A DNA stretch of 64,000 nucleotides from the NCBI GenBank assembly GCA_038087015.1, contig JASBNA010000001.1, positions 1,364,001 to 1,428,000 of the forward strand, in the 5' to 3' direction. The stretch is from Cerrena zonata. Its lineage: Eukaryota; Basidiomycota; Agaricomycetes; Polyporales; Cerrenaceae. How positions within the stretch are numbered: position 1 is the first letter of the stretch; every line of letters starts with the position of its first letter. Made by a program: the position numbers and the translations under genes. Under the pieces are notes generated by a model. The model saw nothing but the letters and a program-made list of their open reading frames with translations, ran no database searches and was not told the DNA's origin. Below, piece by piece: positions 10,342 to 23,828 of this stretch.

Positions 10342-13300
10342 ATGGCCTCTGTCGACGTGGAACGGGCTGCTTCTGTTCCATTATCCACTTCTCCCATCTT
10401 GAACGGACATGCTTCCAATGGCCTTGCATTAGACGAAGTCTCTTTACATACAGATACGGTACAAGACAGCAACATCAATGGCAAACTGGAGGTCCTACCT
10501 ATAGAATCACCTTTGCCTCTGGCCCCAGTCAAAGACATTGATCTTAATGCATCTGACGATGTTCCTGAAGTTACACCTGGGGCTACGCCAGCTCCTTCAG
10601 ATGACACTCCGGCTCCTTCAGACATTCCTGCACCAACACCAATAGACCAGAAACCGGAATATATTGAGGGACAGACTGTCACAATGGAACCCCCGCCGCC
10701 ACCGACACCCCCTGCCAAATCTACGAACTTCCCGAACCCAATGACACCTCCACCGCGAAGAGAGAGCTTACTACCGTCACCGGGACGATTGGCTAACGGG
10801 AATGCGCGACCATCTACCGACAGTGTGAATAGTAGACGTGGTAATGGCCTACGGATAGGTGCCCAAACCCCTCCTACAAGATCTGCGTCGCCCGCTGCCT
10901 CGCATAGACGGTCGTTGACTATTTCCAAGGGTCGCACGGTTTCGGTTGTGCTTATTTCGTCGGCATTGGAAACCATTGCAGCTTCGCGAGAAGCTAAGCG
11001 ATCTGTGCCTCTTCGGGAAAGCGTACAACGGGCTCTGGACATGGTCAAATCTGGACAGGGTGGCGACCGGCCACGAGATATATTCGAACCTTTACGACTG
11101 GCATGCGAAACACGGAATGAGAAGCTGATGATCGCGAGTTTGGACTGTATATCTAAACTTATTTCTTATTCGTTCTTTATCGAGGCTACATCACCACAAG
11201 GTCTTCCTTCACCTCCTCCGTCACCAGGTCCTAACGGAGCCCCTTCACACGTCGAACCGTCACAAATCCCTCTAGTCGATCTAGTTGTGCAAACAATTAC
11301 AGGATGTCACAACGAGTCTACTCCGGATACCGTTTCGCTACAAATTGTCAAAGCTCTGCTCTCTTTGGTCTTGTCGCCGACGGTCTTGGTTCACCAGTCT
11401 TCTTTGTTGAAGGCCGTTCGCACTGTTTACAATGTTTTCTTGCTCAGTACAGACCCTGTGAACCAGACAGTTGCTCAGGGAGGTCTGACACAGATGGTTA
11501 ATCATGTATTCACCCGGTGCAAGATTATTCCACCTCCTTTGTCTCGTAGCGACTCGAATGCTACACTGGCTTCAGCGAGAGGTGACGCCACATCGCCTTC
11601 TACTAGACTTTCTCTCGCCTCAGCATCCCGTCAAAACCTTCCAATGTCTCCTTCCCCTACACAGGCGTCAACCTCCCATGGCGACGAGAGTACTGTTGCG
11701 CCCTCAGAGACTTCCGAATCCTCGCAGACAGAGTCGATTCCGAATGCCTCTAGGGAATCCATCACAGAAATCACAATTCGGACAAGTACCGAAACTACTG
11801 TGGCCGACAATCACCGACCGTAAGCTATTCCTGCCTATTTATCAGTAACTTTGACTTGACGCCTTCACAGGCCACCGTCTGAGACTGCTGGTAGCGAGGC
11901 CCTTCCAGAGGATGATCATGAGAATGGGATTCTGCGGGAGATGTCCACCAATGATCTGTTCATCAAAGATGCTTTCCTTGTCTTCCGTGCTCTATGCAAA
12001 CTGACAATGAAGCCTTTGAATCAAGAGAGGTACGTGCTACAGAAATAACGAAACGTCACCAATTAATTTTATTTCTACAGCGAGCGCGATCTAAAGTCGC
12101 ATGCTATGCGGTCGAAGCTTCTCTCATTACATCTCGTGTTGACTATCCTCAACAACCACATGCCCATCTTCGTTTCCCCTTCAGCGATCATTTATTCCAG
12201 CTCAAGTCACGAGGCCACGACATTCGTACAAGCCGTGAACCAATATCTTTGCCTCTGCTTGAGTAGGAATGCTGTCAGCCCTGTACCTCAAGTCTTTGAA
12301 ATCTGCGTTGAAATATTCTGGAGGGTACTGTCCGGGATGCGTACGAAACTGAAGGTGAGTTGTTACAATCTAAGAGGAGTACAGTATCTGACAGTGTTCT
12401 TAATTTACCCGCAGAAAGAGATCGAGGTGCTCTTGCATGAAATCTTCATTCCGATTTTGGAGATGAAGACGTCAACGCTCAAGCAGAAAGCTGCTATCCT
12501 AGGAATGTTGCAACGGCTATCTAAGGATCCTCAGGCATTAGTCGAGATTTATCTCAACTATGATTGTGACAGCGATGCAATTGACAATATCTACGAACAG
12601 TGAGTTCTCTTATAGCTTATGTGGTGTTTGTATTTATTTCCGTATTCTTCAGCCTCATGAATATTGTCTCCAAGCTGGTTTCGTCACCTATGACCCAAAA
12701 TCCCAAGAAGGAGAATGATCCAACGAGCCCTGGGCTTCCACCTCAATCAAAGGGTTACCAGAATACGGTACCTCCAACATTGAGTACATCTGCTTTGGCT
12801 GTTCCCGGAAACATGGACATCGCTTCGATGGGTCTTTCGGAAACGCAACTGAAACGTCAGGCTCTGGAATGTCTCGTTTCGGTCTTGAAATCACTGGTAG
12901 TCTGGGGTACTGCTACAACGGCTACGTCAGATCCTAGTGGTGAATCCCACGCCCGGTCCCAAGCTGCAGAAGAGAGCCAGGTGGAAGCTGTGACACCTGA
13001 TCCTTCTCTGGATAGACTTACTGGGTTCCCGAATGGTTTTGACACGTCGCGACAACCTACACCTGAAATCACGGACGATCCTAGTCGGTTTGAGAGTGCG
13101 AAGCAGAGGAAAACTACGTTACTTGAGGGAATCAAGAAGTTCAACTTCAAACCTAAGCGGGTATGTATTCATACTGGTCACTTGATTTACGCGTAAACTA
13201 ATTTTCTTTAATCGGCTAGGGCATAGAGTTCCTCATCGAGACTGGGTTCATCGCCAGTGCTACACCACAGGACGTTGCACGCTTCCTCTCGAAACGGATG

Positions 13301-16300
13301 GTCTCAGCAAGGCTATGATTGGAGAGTATCTCGGTGAAGGGTAAGTCGTTTATCTACACACTTGTCAGTTAGATATTGACAAATGCGATAGCGATGACCT
13401 GAACATTGCTACCATGCATGCGTTCGTAGACATGCTCGACCTCAGCAATATGCCTTTCGTAGACGCACTCCGTAATTTCCTCAGGCTTTCCGTCTCCCCG
13501 GTGAATCGCAGAAGATTGATAGGTACATGCTGAAGTTCGCTGAACGATATATTGCTAGTAACACGAACACATTGTTCGCGAATGCTGGTACGTCTACTAA
13601 TGAAGGTTTACTTGACAGCTTTACTAAGGGTTTTCGTTCCATAGATACGGCCTATGTCCTAGCATACTCCACCATCATGTTGAACACCGACGCTCACAAT
13701 CCTCAAGTCAAGCACCGATGACGAAGGCCGACTTCTTGAAAAACAATCGTGGTATCAATGATGGCGCGGATCTTCCAGAGGAACTGCTGAATTCTATCTT
13801 CGACGAAATCCTCAACAACGAGATTCGTATGAAGGATGAAGTAGAAGCTGCTCCAATCCCTACAACACCAGCGCCAGGTCTGGCCAATGCAATCGCCAAT
13901 GTTGGTCGTGATTTGCAGAAGGAAGCCTATGTTATGCAGTCTAACAACATGGCGAACAAGACAGAGGTAAGTTTTCTAGCGTTCTATATTTTCGAGAAAT
14001 ATATTAAAGCCGTCTTGCAGGCTTTGTTCAAGACCCTGATGCGCTCGCAAAGAAAAGGATCTGGAGCTGGCTCACAGTTCTTCAGTGCCTCACACTTCAT
14101 TCACGTTAAGCCAATGTTTGAGGTTGCTTGGATTGCTGTCTTGGCTGGGTTATCTGGTCCACTTCAAGGTACTGACGATATGGATATCGTTGAACTCTGC
14201 CTCGACGGTTTCAAGAGCGCCATTCGGATCGTGTGCTTCTTTGATATGGAGTTAGAACGTAATGCCTTCATTACAACCCTCGGCAAGTTTACTTTCCTAA
14301 ACAACTTGGGTGAAATGAAGACAAAGAACATGGAGGCCATCAAGACACTGCTAGACGTTGCTGTTACCGAAGGAAACAACCTCAAGAGCTCGTGGCGAGA
14401 AGTCTTGACCTGCGTCAGTCAACTTGAGCACATGCAATTGATTAGCAGTGGAGTCGATGTGCCCGACCCGAAGAAGGGGTATGTCAGTTCTCTCTACGTT
14501 ATTTGGATCATACTGATCGTTTATAAGACGAGTGAAGAAACCGCCTACAGAAGAGCTCGTCAACGAGAGTCGTTCAACCCATATCACGGTGGCAGCCGAC
14601 ATGGTTTTCTCCCTCAGTCACTACTTGACCGGAGTAAGTTCCTACACTCCACTGTAGCCTAGCTATTAACCTGTCGTATTAGACTGCCATCGTGGACTTC
14701 GTGCGAGCATTATGTGATGTCTCATGGGATGAGATTCAATCGTCAGGATTGTCACAGCACCCTCGACTCTTCAGCTTGCAGAAACTAGTCGAAATCTCAT
14801 ACTACAACATGAACCGTATCCGTCTAGAGTGGTCAAACCTCTGGGATATTCTTGGGGAACACTTCAATCAGGTCTGCTGTCACAATAACGCTCATGTTGC
14901 GTTCTTTGCACTCGATGCGCTCCGTCAGCTTGCCATGAGGTTCTTAGAGAAGGAGGAACTGGCTCACTTCAAGTTCCAAAAGGACTTCCTTCGTCCATTC
15001 GAGTACACTATGACACACAACTCGAACCCAGAAGTTCGGGACATGGTACGTCTCATACCCTACAGCCTTGAATCTTACTCAGAGCCCTATCTCAGGTTCT
15101 GCAATGTCTTCAACAAATGGTGCAAGCTCGAGTGGACAACTTGAGGTCAGGCTGGCGAACGATGTTTGGTGTCTTCTCGTCTGCATCAAAGGTCCACACG
15201 GAACGGCATCGTCAACTCTGCATTTGAGGTTGTTACACGTCTCAACAAGGAGCACTTCCCTGCTATCGTGCGGCACGGTGCCTTTGCCGACCTCACTGTT
15301 TGTATCACAGACTTCTGCAAAGTCAACAAATATCAGAAGATTAGCTTGTTGGCTATTGCGATGCTTCGTGGCGTCATTACGGTCATGTTGGAATGTCCCG
15401 AATGTGGATTCAAATTGCCTGCCGGTGAAAAGGGGGCACATGCGGACGACCCAATGATTAAATTCTGGTTCCCTGTGCTCTTTGGATTTTACGATGTCAT
15501 CATGAATGGGGAAGACCTGGAAGTTCGACGATTGTGAGTTGTCAATCTTAATGTCTAAGTGCATCTCTTATCTAAACTAACCGTTTTAGAGCGTTGGATT
15601 CGCTGTTCACAACATTAAAGCAGTATGGCTCAAGCTATCCCGTTGACTTCTGGGATACTGTCTGCCAGGAGCTTCTGTTCCCAATCTTCGCCGTTCTGAA
15701 ATCCAGTCAGGACCTTTCACGGTTCAGCACTCAAGAGGATATGAGCGTGTGGTTGTCGACTACCATGATACAGGCGTTGCGTAACCTCATCGACCTGTAT
15801 ACGTTCTATTTCGAGACCCTTGAACGCTTTTTGGATGGTCTGTTGGACCTCCTCTGTGTGTGTATATGTCAAGGTATTGCAATTATTCTCTCGTACAGAA
15901 CATCGCTAATAATTCCTTCCAGAAAACGATACGTTGGCTCGTATTGGTACCTCATGTCTGCAACAGCTACTGGAGAAGAACGTCAAGAAGCTTAGTCCCG
16001 CTCGATGGGACCGTGTAGCGACTACATTTGTCAAGCTGTTCAGAACAACTACACCCCATCAACTCTTCGACGAGAGCTTAAGGGTCGAAATTGACGGGAG
16101 CACAACCGACCTTTCTGACAACGGTATGCCTTCGTCTGTCTTTAAGCAGGAACTTAGCTAAGTTTTGCAATTTACAGAGCCGAACGGGGAAGCTATTGTC
16201 CCTGCTCCCCTGTCGCCCAACGAACAATCGAAAGCAGGCACGAAGGTGTCACTGAATGACCGTCGACGAATCTTCCGACAAATTATCGTAAAATGCGTGT

Positions 16301-17034
16301 TACAGCTGCTCCTAATTGAAACGACGAACGACCTCCTACGCAATGACGAAGTATACAACACAATACCTCCAGAACACCTTCTACGCTTGATGGGTGTCCT
16401 TGATCACAGCTACCAGTTTGCGCGGATGTTCAACGAGGATAAGGAGCTTCGAACTGGCTTGTGGAAAGTTGGTAAGTAACGATCAACCTTTCGGAGAAAC
16501 TAGTATTGACGTTATCACTACTTTAGGATTTATGAAACATCTCCGAATCTCCTCAAACAAGAGTCCAGTAGTGCGGCCACATTGGTCCATGTACTATTGC
16601 GCATGTACTACGATCCTCGACCTGAGCATCAAGCAGCTCGACCCCAGGTTGCAGACCGGCTCTTACCGTAAGTAAATAATACAAGCGTGTCTTGTTGATA
16701 CTTACAAGTTCCCTTACAGCCTGGGACTTGGCGTATTCCAAGACTTCACTAAGCTCAAAGTGGATACCCAAGCCAAAAACATTGCAGCGTGGACACCGGT
16801 TGTCGCAGAGATACTGCAAGGATTTGTTAAGTTTGAAGATAAAGCAGTATGTTCCTCATATTCGTTTCCCTCTGGCCTATCTAACACCACGTCTAGTTTA
16901 CGCGTTATCTTCCTGCTATATACCCTCTAGCGACTGAGCTGCTGGCTAGGGATATTGCCCCTGAAGTGCGAGAAGGACTTCGAGAGTACTTTACACGAGT
17001 CGGTTACGCGCAGGGAATCATAGAACGTTCATAG
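10342..17034 (+). CDS. SEC7: Sec7/BIG-type Arf guanine nucleotide exchange factor
   Basis: Large GEF that activates Arf1 at the trans-Golgi for vesicle formation. The first exon is Pro/Ser-rich ([14 protein letters not shown]), then the DCB/HUS region ([26 protein letters not shown] box near 12540-12600 reads [15 protein letters not shown]), the Sec7 domain (about 13210-13990: [12 protein letters not shown], the catalytic-Glu loop LPGES near 13500, [29 protein letters not shown]), then HDS repeats ([62 protein letters not shown]). It ends YAQGIIERS. About 1,850-1,900 residues, normal for the family. Four single-base frame breaks are seen, near 13289, 13483, 13717 and 15206, each in very conserved sequence; these are probably assembly indels, because the reading resumes at once. 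Confidence 0.93.
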
Positions 17035-17229
17035 CATTGTTATTCTTGCTCTGGGATTTTTTATTTTGGCACACTTTTCCTTGATTTAATTATGTTGCAT
17101 TTCCTGTAGTGTAGTCATATTCTGGTATTATGCATTTCTTTGCTCCTGGAAAACAAAAGGAACAGAAACAACAAAAAATGAGGGTGATCGAAAAATCCGT
17201 GCTATATATATGTACATATTCCAACGTTG

Positions 17230-20200
17230 TCATCGTTGGTAACCATAACCAGTCTGCATTCCGTTTACGCCGTAGCCCCAACCAGTAGGTTGTGATGTGA
17301 GTGGCATTGCTACATTGAGACGTTAGCATGCATTTACGATAGTCAAATTATGGAGTACTCACTATTCTGCCGCAGTACATCATACTTGTCTGGAAAACAG
17401 GAACAGAACGTTCAATTCCTGTTGATTTAGAAAGCAACGGATACACTCACTGGGATCTTGCGGCGCTGAGTTATCGTTAGCACCAAAGTTACCACTCTTC
17501 ATCTTGGCAAAGATATTAGCGGGTGAGTTATCTTGAGAGGGCTGCGGTGGTGGAGCTGGTGCAGGTGATATCGACTGGTTGAATGGACTCTGACCGTACC
17601 CTGGATTGAATCCAGTAGGATCTAACAAATAGTTCAGTACTGTTTTAGATCGACCTAAGAAAAGAAAGGCACGTACTTATCTGAACAGGATTGAAGCCAT
17701 TCATACCATTCATGCCATTGTTCATAGGTAATGGAGGCACTGGGGGTATATTTCCGAACCCATTTCCAAAGTTTCCATTGGGCATACCCGTAGGCTGTGA
17801 AAGTAAAGGACCGGATTGCATGAATCCTGTCGGCTGTGACATGAGTGGCTGCTGCATCTGAGGGAATCCGGTAGGTTGTGGGTTGAGGAACGATGGCTGA
17901 GGTGGAGGAGGTTGGAAAGACGAAGGAGTGCTTGCAGGTCGGGTTGGAATGAACGAATTGAAACCTGTCATTGTTGGGATTAGAGGTTGTAAAAGAGCGG
18001 CATTAGCAGGGACAGGTGCATATGGTCCTCTTGGTGCGTTCGGATTCAGTTGAGATTGAGGTGGCGGGAGCATTCCAGTTTGTTGTGCTTGCAAATGTTG
18101 ACCCATCGGTGCTGGTGACGAACCCATTCCCATTCCAGTCTGGTAACCGATTGGAGGTGACGTCGTAATAGGAGGAGAAACAATTGGCGGAGACGTTGGC
18201 TTCTTGTACGCACTCAGGCGAGCTAGTTGGTCGAAGATGTCGCTCTCTGTCGTATTGGCGAGGTTTGTTCCAGCACTCTGTGGTCGAGCAGGAGCCGGAG
18301 GGCTAGACTGCGACTGCGCGATAACAGGTGCCGCGACGGGAGGAGCAGGAGCAGCTGGTGCAGGGGGAGCGGGAGGAGGTGTTGGTGCGGGAGGTGCGGA
18401 CGGCGCTCGTGCAGCGGCAGCTGGTGTAGGTGTGAGTGGCTTGGTTGAACTAGGTCTATTCGTCCAGGCATCGTCGTCAAAGCCAATTGCAGGTGTGCCA
18501 ACAGAACTTGATCTAGCTGGTGGGTTAACGGGAGCAGGAGACGTTTGAGTGCCTGTTGGACTAGCTACTAGTGTGGGTGTAGAGGTACGTTGAATCTGGT
18601 CAGAAGCCGAAGTAATAGAGGTCAGGTCAACGCTGGCGGGAGGCAGACTCTTGCTTGGCTGAGGTCTGCCTCTCCGCATGCTGTTGTTCTTCAATGCGCC
18701 ATTCGGACCAGCGAAGAGGTTGGGAGCCTGGCCTCTCTTCCCACCGCTCTCCTCTGCTTGCAATTGTCTAGCAAGCTCCTCGTCCCGACGTATTTGTTCG
18801 GCCTTCTCATCCGTCTTGGGCTTTCGGGTTTCGATGGCCTTCTTGACACGAATGATATCACCTTCTCGCAAACCCAGCGTTCGCATGACGGACTCCGTGA
18901 GATCAGGTAAAATAGCCTCATCGATCTTATCTTTCTCAAATGCATGCGCATAACGAGTGCAATCGTCAAGGTCGCATCCGGCGTTGAGGAAGAACTCGAA
19001 CCAATCAACAGTCGGTCCCTTCTTCGCCTGAGCTCGGGCCTGTGGTTGCAAGGATTTACGACGGTTCACTAGAGGTTCATCATCATCGTCATCATCTTTG
19101 GGGGCAGGTTTAGCAGCAGCTGTAGCCTTCTCGACATAAGCCATATCTTCAGCAGACATCTTTTCGGCAGGGACTTCAATGACGACACCGTTGATCTTGT
19201 GCAGCCTAAGCTTGCCATTGCTGTAACCGAGGAAGGCTGCATCCACTTTGAACTGCCCAGTTCTATCGTGCCATGTCCGAACACCGACTTGGGGAGGACC
19301 ACCTACGGACAAAAAGAATTAGCATGACTACACTATATGGTAGTGAGGCTAGGATCTTACGTCTCTCCGCAGAACTACGAGGTTCGCCCGACTTGCGAGG
19401 AGACTTGGGACCATCTTGAGACTTTCGTTCTCGCTCTCTCTCCTCTTCCTTTTTCTTTCTTCGGGCCTCCTCTTCGGCTGCAGCTGCGGTAATAGCTCTC
19501 TCCTTCTCCTTCTTCTCTCGCTCTTGTTCACGACGCCGTCGATCTGCCTCTGCGGCCACAGCAGCGGCTTTAGCGCGTTGTTCGGCTTGAGCCTTGCGAT
19601 CCTTCTCAGCTCTCTCCCTCTCGGCGCGTTCTTGTTCAGCTGCTTCCTTCTCTTCAGCTTCTCGTTGAGCAGCAGCTTGTGCTGCCAGTGCGGCGGAATC
19701 GTCCACTTTAGCTACAGATCGTGGTGGTACCTGTCCGTCTGCGCCAGGGACAAGCTAGAGAGTATCACGGAATTAAACAGATTATAAGCTTATATTGCCG
19801 GGATATATGCTTACCTCAACATAGCTCGCAGGGACAACACCCACAAGGCCATCTTGATTCCGACATTTCCACCACTCATCTCCATCTCTCTCGAGCACCA
19901 TGAGTGTCTCACCTTCGCGCACGCTGAGTTCATCCTCGCCGTCTGCAGCGAAGTCATAGAGAACAACCGCAGGGTCACCGTATGGAAGAGCGTCTTCTTC
20001 TTCCTGAGCCTGATGATACTGAGGTACCGGTTCTGGTTCTGGTTCACTGTCATCTTCATGTTCAGGAGGTGGTGGAATAATTTCTGGTTCGGAGGCGTCA
20101 AAGTGGACAGCTTTAGGAGCAGTGCTTCGCGGACGTTCAGGAAGATCAGGACCGGGAGGAGTAGATGTCGAAGACCTTGCTCCTCCATTCGCCAACGAGC

Positions 20201-21298
20201 GTGATGATTCCAGTTTAGAAAGAATCTCTTCAGCTGTGTCCTTAGATCCTGCATGGAAGTGCAGACTGATCGCTGAAGCACCACCGATTTCGATGAGAAC
20301 ATGTTTGGGCTTGTCGATCTTGCATGCCTGGACATCTGAGGTTTGCCATTTCTGAACAGGAGTCTGAAAGAAATATTAGGATTAGATCCTAGATGTGACA
20401 TTTGCTCACAAGTTAGTCGATTACCTTGTCGGATTCACTGGCAAAGAAGATAGCACCATTCCCAACACCTAGAGTACCTTTCTTCTTCTTGCCCTTCTTG
20501 TCAATTTCAGAAACGGCCCAAGTCTTGATATCATCTGCTTGTGCTTTGTTGGAGGCAACACGGTCAGCAGGGTCGACATAAGCAGGTTTAGGAGGCTGAA
20601 ATGGGTCAGGTTAGCCAGACATCTTAGAAGAGCCTGAGTGACTGCGGCACGCACTGATGGAGGCACTACTATTTGTGACAATGAGAAGCCTGCGGATGGG
20701 GTAGCTGTTGAGCTTTCTCCACCCTCACCAGACTTTCAAAAAATGTTAAATATAATTATAGCAGCATTATGACGTGAATAGACATACCTCTTCAATATAG
20801 TTGGCAGGAATATAACCTGCCCTTGTACCCTCCGAATCTCCAACTAATAGCCAGCCTTCATCTTCACCGTAAGAATACAGAATTTCGTCTTCTTTGATCG
20901 TGAGTTCTGTAGGTTGTGTTGCATCGTAATCGTATAGAACTTTGACAACAGAGGTGTGTGGGGCCTGCGCGTGAGGGAGTGAGCGTCAGCAAGCGATACA
21001 CTTGAGAACAGCGATCTGCTTACCTGCTTGACATACGCAGCAGGTACCAGGCCGGTTGGACCTTCATCCTCCTGGTTATCTGTCTTTACTCTGACCTTCC
21101 ACCAACTGAAGAGTAACCGATGACGAGGTTAGAGCATGATCGAAGACACTACTGCAAGCGCACGCACTCTTCATCTGTTCGTTCGACGAGTAATACTATC
21201 TGGTCTTCTTTGACTGCAAGTTCATCTTCTGCATCTGGTTGTGGGTCGTAGTCGAATTCAGCCTTTAGGACTGCAAGATAGGAAGGCTCTGAGGCCAT
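17230..21298 (-). CDS. SLA1: Actin cytoskeleton-regulatory endocytic adaptor Sla1
   Basis: Adaptor linking clathrin/cargo to Las17 and Pan1 at cortical actin patches. Order: SH3-1 (AVLKAEFDYDPQPDAEDEL), SH3-2 (VKVLYDYDATQPTELTIKED ... YIPANYIEE), a region around AIFFASESDKTPVQKWQTSD, SH3-3 (VVLYDFAADGEDELSVREGE), a charged Glu/Arg/Lys coiled coil (about 19700-19380), SHD1 (RTWHDRTGQFKVDAAFLGY, which binds NPFxD sorting signals in the family), a SAM-like SHD2 (DWFEFFLNAGCDLDDCTRY), a Pro/Ala-rich linker, and a C-terminal Gln/Pro/Gly repeat region. The C-terminus holds a run of [LIVM]xx[QNTS]xTG sites (LQAQQTG, LIPTMTG, LNPQPTG, LMSQPTG, LLSQPTG, LTSQPTG, plus LVASPTG upstream), the target motif of Prk1/Ark1 kinases. 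About 12 exons. Start at 21298 gives the expected MASEPSYLAVLKAEFDYD. Confidence 0.94.
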
Positions 21299-21744
21299 GG
21301 TTAATGTGTCCGAGGGTCAGTGTGGTGGTGGTTTAGTTATGCATACGGCTCCAGCCTGCCCCGCTTATGCCGACAGGCGCTCGTAATACCCTTCATCATT
21401 TCGGGTGTGCCTGCCAATGTCTGTGCTTTCATTGAACACAGTAGGCGCATACACACAGCTTAAGACGGTTTTCTTTGAGTTTTTTTCTGCAAGTCTCAAG
21501 CCATATGACATACAACAACATTGTATTTATAACTATCAGTGAGGGTAGTGTGGAGAGAATCCGAGAGATCAACTGTAATCGGCCCCGGCAAGTCAAGATC
21601 GAGTAATCTCAGTTGCCGCTAAGGTTATCTCTTAAAACTTGCAGTCATCCTGCCTTTCTCGCTCTCCTTGTGATCTCGAAATTGTACTCATAGACTGCTT
21701 ACATCTTTCTCGTTTTAAACGTCGCCCTCTGTATCCCCTAAGTC
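21299..21744. other. Divergent promoter region of SLA1 and eRF3
   Basis: 446 bases between two start codons on opposite strands. It has a T-rich stretch (21472-21487) and AT-rich patches. No protein-coding exon or RNA gene is recognised. Confidence 0.5.
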
Positions 21745-23828
21745 ATGAGCAGACTCAACCCAAACGCCTGCGGCATTCAACTTTGTCCCAGGACAAGGTT
21801 TCCGAGTTCCACCTACTCAACCTACTCAGCCTACCCCACCGCCCATTGAGAGACCAGTCCCCACAGAAGCACCCCCGCCAGCCCCTACCATCTCACTAAA
21901 CATCGGTGGCTCGAAGCCTACTCCTCCACCCGCCGCTGTACCTGCAAAACCTGCACCTGCACCTGCACCTGAGGCAGCTCCCTCAGCTCCCTCTCCTACA
22001 CCTGCCAAAGCACCCACACCGGCAGCATCTGCTTCAAAACCTGCAACCTCCTCTGGAACATCTTCCCCCGCTCCCAGGATAGTTGAAAAATCCACTAACT
22101 TTACCTTGGAAAGAGCAAAGACCGATACTTCTGCTATTGCGCAAGAAGTTCAAAATGCCCTCGACGAGTCTGCTTTGCAGGATCTGTTCGGGAACGGTAA
22201 GTCCCTCCACACTCTCGAATTCTCGCACAGGTAGCTCAAAGTCCACTCATTTACCGATCAGTCAAGGAACATCTGAACATCGTCTTCATCGGTCACGTCG
22301 ATGCAGGCAAGAGTACCATGGGAGGCAATCTCCTCTTCCTTACAGGAATGGTAGACAAACGTACCATGGAAAAACTCGAACGTGAAGCCAAAGAAGCCGG
22401 ACGAGAGTCATGGTATCTTTCCTGGGCTCTTGATTCTACACCACAAGAACGATCCAAGGGTAAAACCGTTGAAGTCGGTCGTGCCTACTTTGAGACCGGT
22501 TCCCGTCGATACACCATCCTCGATGCTCCCGGACACAAAACCTACGTACCCTCTATGATATCCGGTGCTGCCCAGGCAGATGTCGGTATCCTGGTTATTT
22601 CCGCTCGTAAGGGCGAGTTCGAGACCGGTTTCGAGAGAGGTGGTCAGACCCGTGAACATATTATGTTGGTCAAGACGGCAGGTATCGGAAAGGTCATCGT
22701 TGTTATTAACAAGATGGATGACCCTACTGTCGAATGGGCCAAGTCACGTTACGAGGAGATTAAGGAGAAGATATCCCCTTTCATCCGTGCTGCTGGTTTC
22801 AACCTCAAGACCGATGTCAGCTTCATCCCTGTTTCTGCATATACTGGTTCCAACCTCAAGGACCGTGTACCCAAGAATGTGTGCTCATGGTGGGAGTAAG
22901 TAATTCCCAAGATTATTCATAAGATTCTGTCCTAATCATTTCACACAGTGGTCCCTCTCTCCTCGAAAAACTCGACGGAATGCCCATGGTAGTCCGTAAA
23001 CTGAACGCACCCCTCATGATCCCCATTTCCGAAAAATACAAAGACATGGGCACCATCGTCGTCGGAAAGATCGAATCTGGTGTCATGCGCAAGGGCGACA
23101 ACCTCCTCCTCATGCCCAACAAGAACGAAGTCGAAGTCGCCGCTCTCTACAACGAGATGGAAGACGAAGTCCAATCGGCTGTCTGCGGAGATAACGTCCG
23201 TATTCGTATTCGTGGTGTCGACGATGAAGACATCAGTCCCGGATTCGTGTTGACTAGCCCGTCAAAGCCTGTACATGCTGTGTCCGTCTTTGAGGCTCAA
23301 TTGGCTATTTTGGACCACAAGAACATCATTTGCGCGGGTTATTCTGCTGTTCTCCACTGTCATACACTTGCAGAGGAGGTTTCACTCACTGTGCGTTGCC
23401 TGATACTTACCGTAGATGAGATTTATTCTGAATCTATCTCTATTCCACAGGCTTTGCTTCATTACTTCGATAAAGCGACTGGTCGCAAGTCGAGAAAGCC
23501 GCCACAGTTTGCGAAGAAAGGTAAATTTATTTTCGATAACCTTAGTCAAATATACTTAAGTCCTGTTCTTTCTCTAGGCCAGAAGATCGTCGCCCGTATT
23601 GAGACTTCCGCACCAGTTTGTGTTGAGAAGTTCACAGATTACCCTCAACTTGGTCGTTTCACTCTCCGAGACGAAGGAAAGACTGTTGCTATCGGAAAGG
23701 TATGCCCATACTCCCCAACGAAATGATCATCTAGTTATTGACATTGTAAATAACAGGTCACTAAACTGATCGAGGGACACACAGGGGAGGAAGTAGTAGA
23801 TGGCGTCGCCGCTCTATCAGTTGCTTGA
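21745..23828 (+). CDS. SUP35: Translation termination factor eRF3 (Sup35-type GTPase)
   Basis: GTPase partner of eRF1 in stop-codon recognition. The N-terminus MSRLNPNA followed, after a frame change, by FNFVPGQGF matches a PAM2 motif that binds the MLLE domain of poly(A)-binding protein. A Pro/Ala-rich linker follows with repeated APAPAPE; it is not Gln/Asn-rich like the yeast prion domain. The GTPase domain has G1 GHVDAGKST, G3 DAPGH, G4 NKMD and G5-region SAYTG; the beta-barrels end TLRDEGKTVAIGKV and EGHTGEEVVDGV. Introns lie near 22198-22259, 22898-22948, 23392-23450, 23521-23578 and 23701-23758. One base too many or too few near 21770 separates the ATG frame from the rest; likely an assembly indel. 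Length about 580 residues. Confidence 0.93.

Noticed and set aside
10308..11048. 246-codon minus-strand open frame opposite the SEC7 first exon
   Set aside because: It lies antisense to a low-complexity Pro/Ser coding exon and has no recognisable domain; SEC7 on the plus strand explains the sequence.
21826..22095. Minus-strand Gly/Ala-rich open frame in eRF3
   Set aside because: Antisense to the Pro/Ala-rich linker of eRF3.
22408..23174. Minus-strand open frames within the eRF3 GTPase domain
   Set aside because: Antisense shadows of a strongly conserved coding region.
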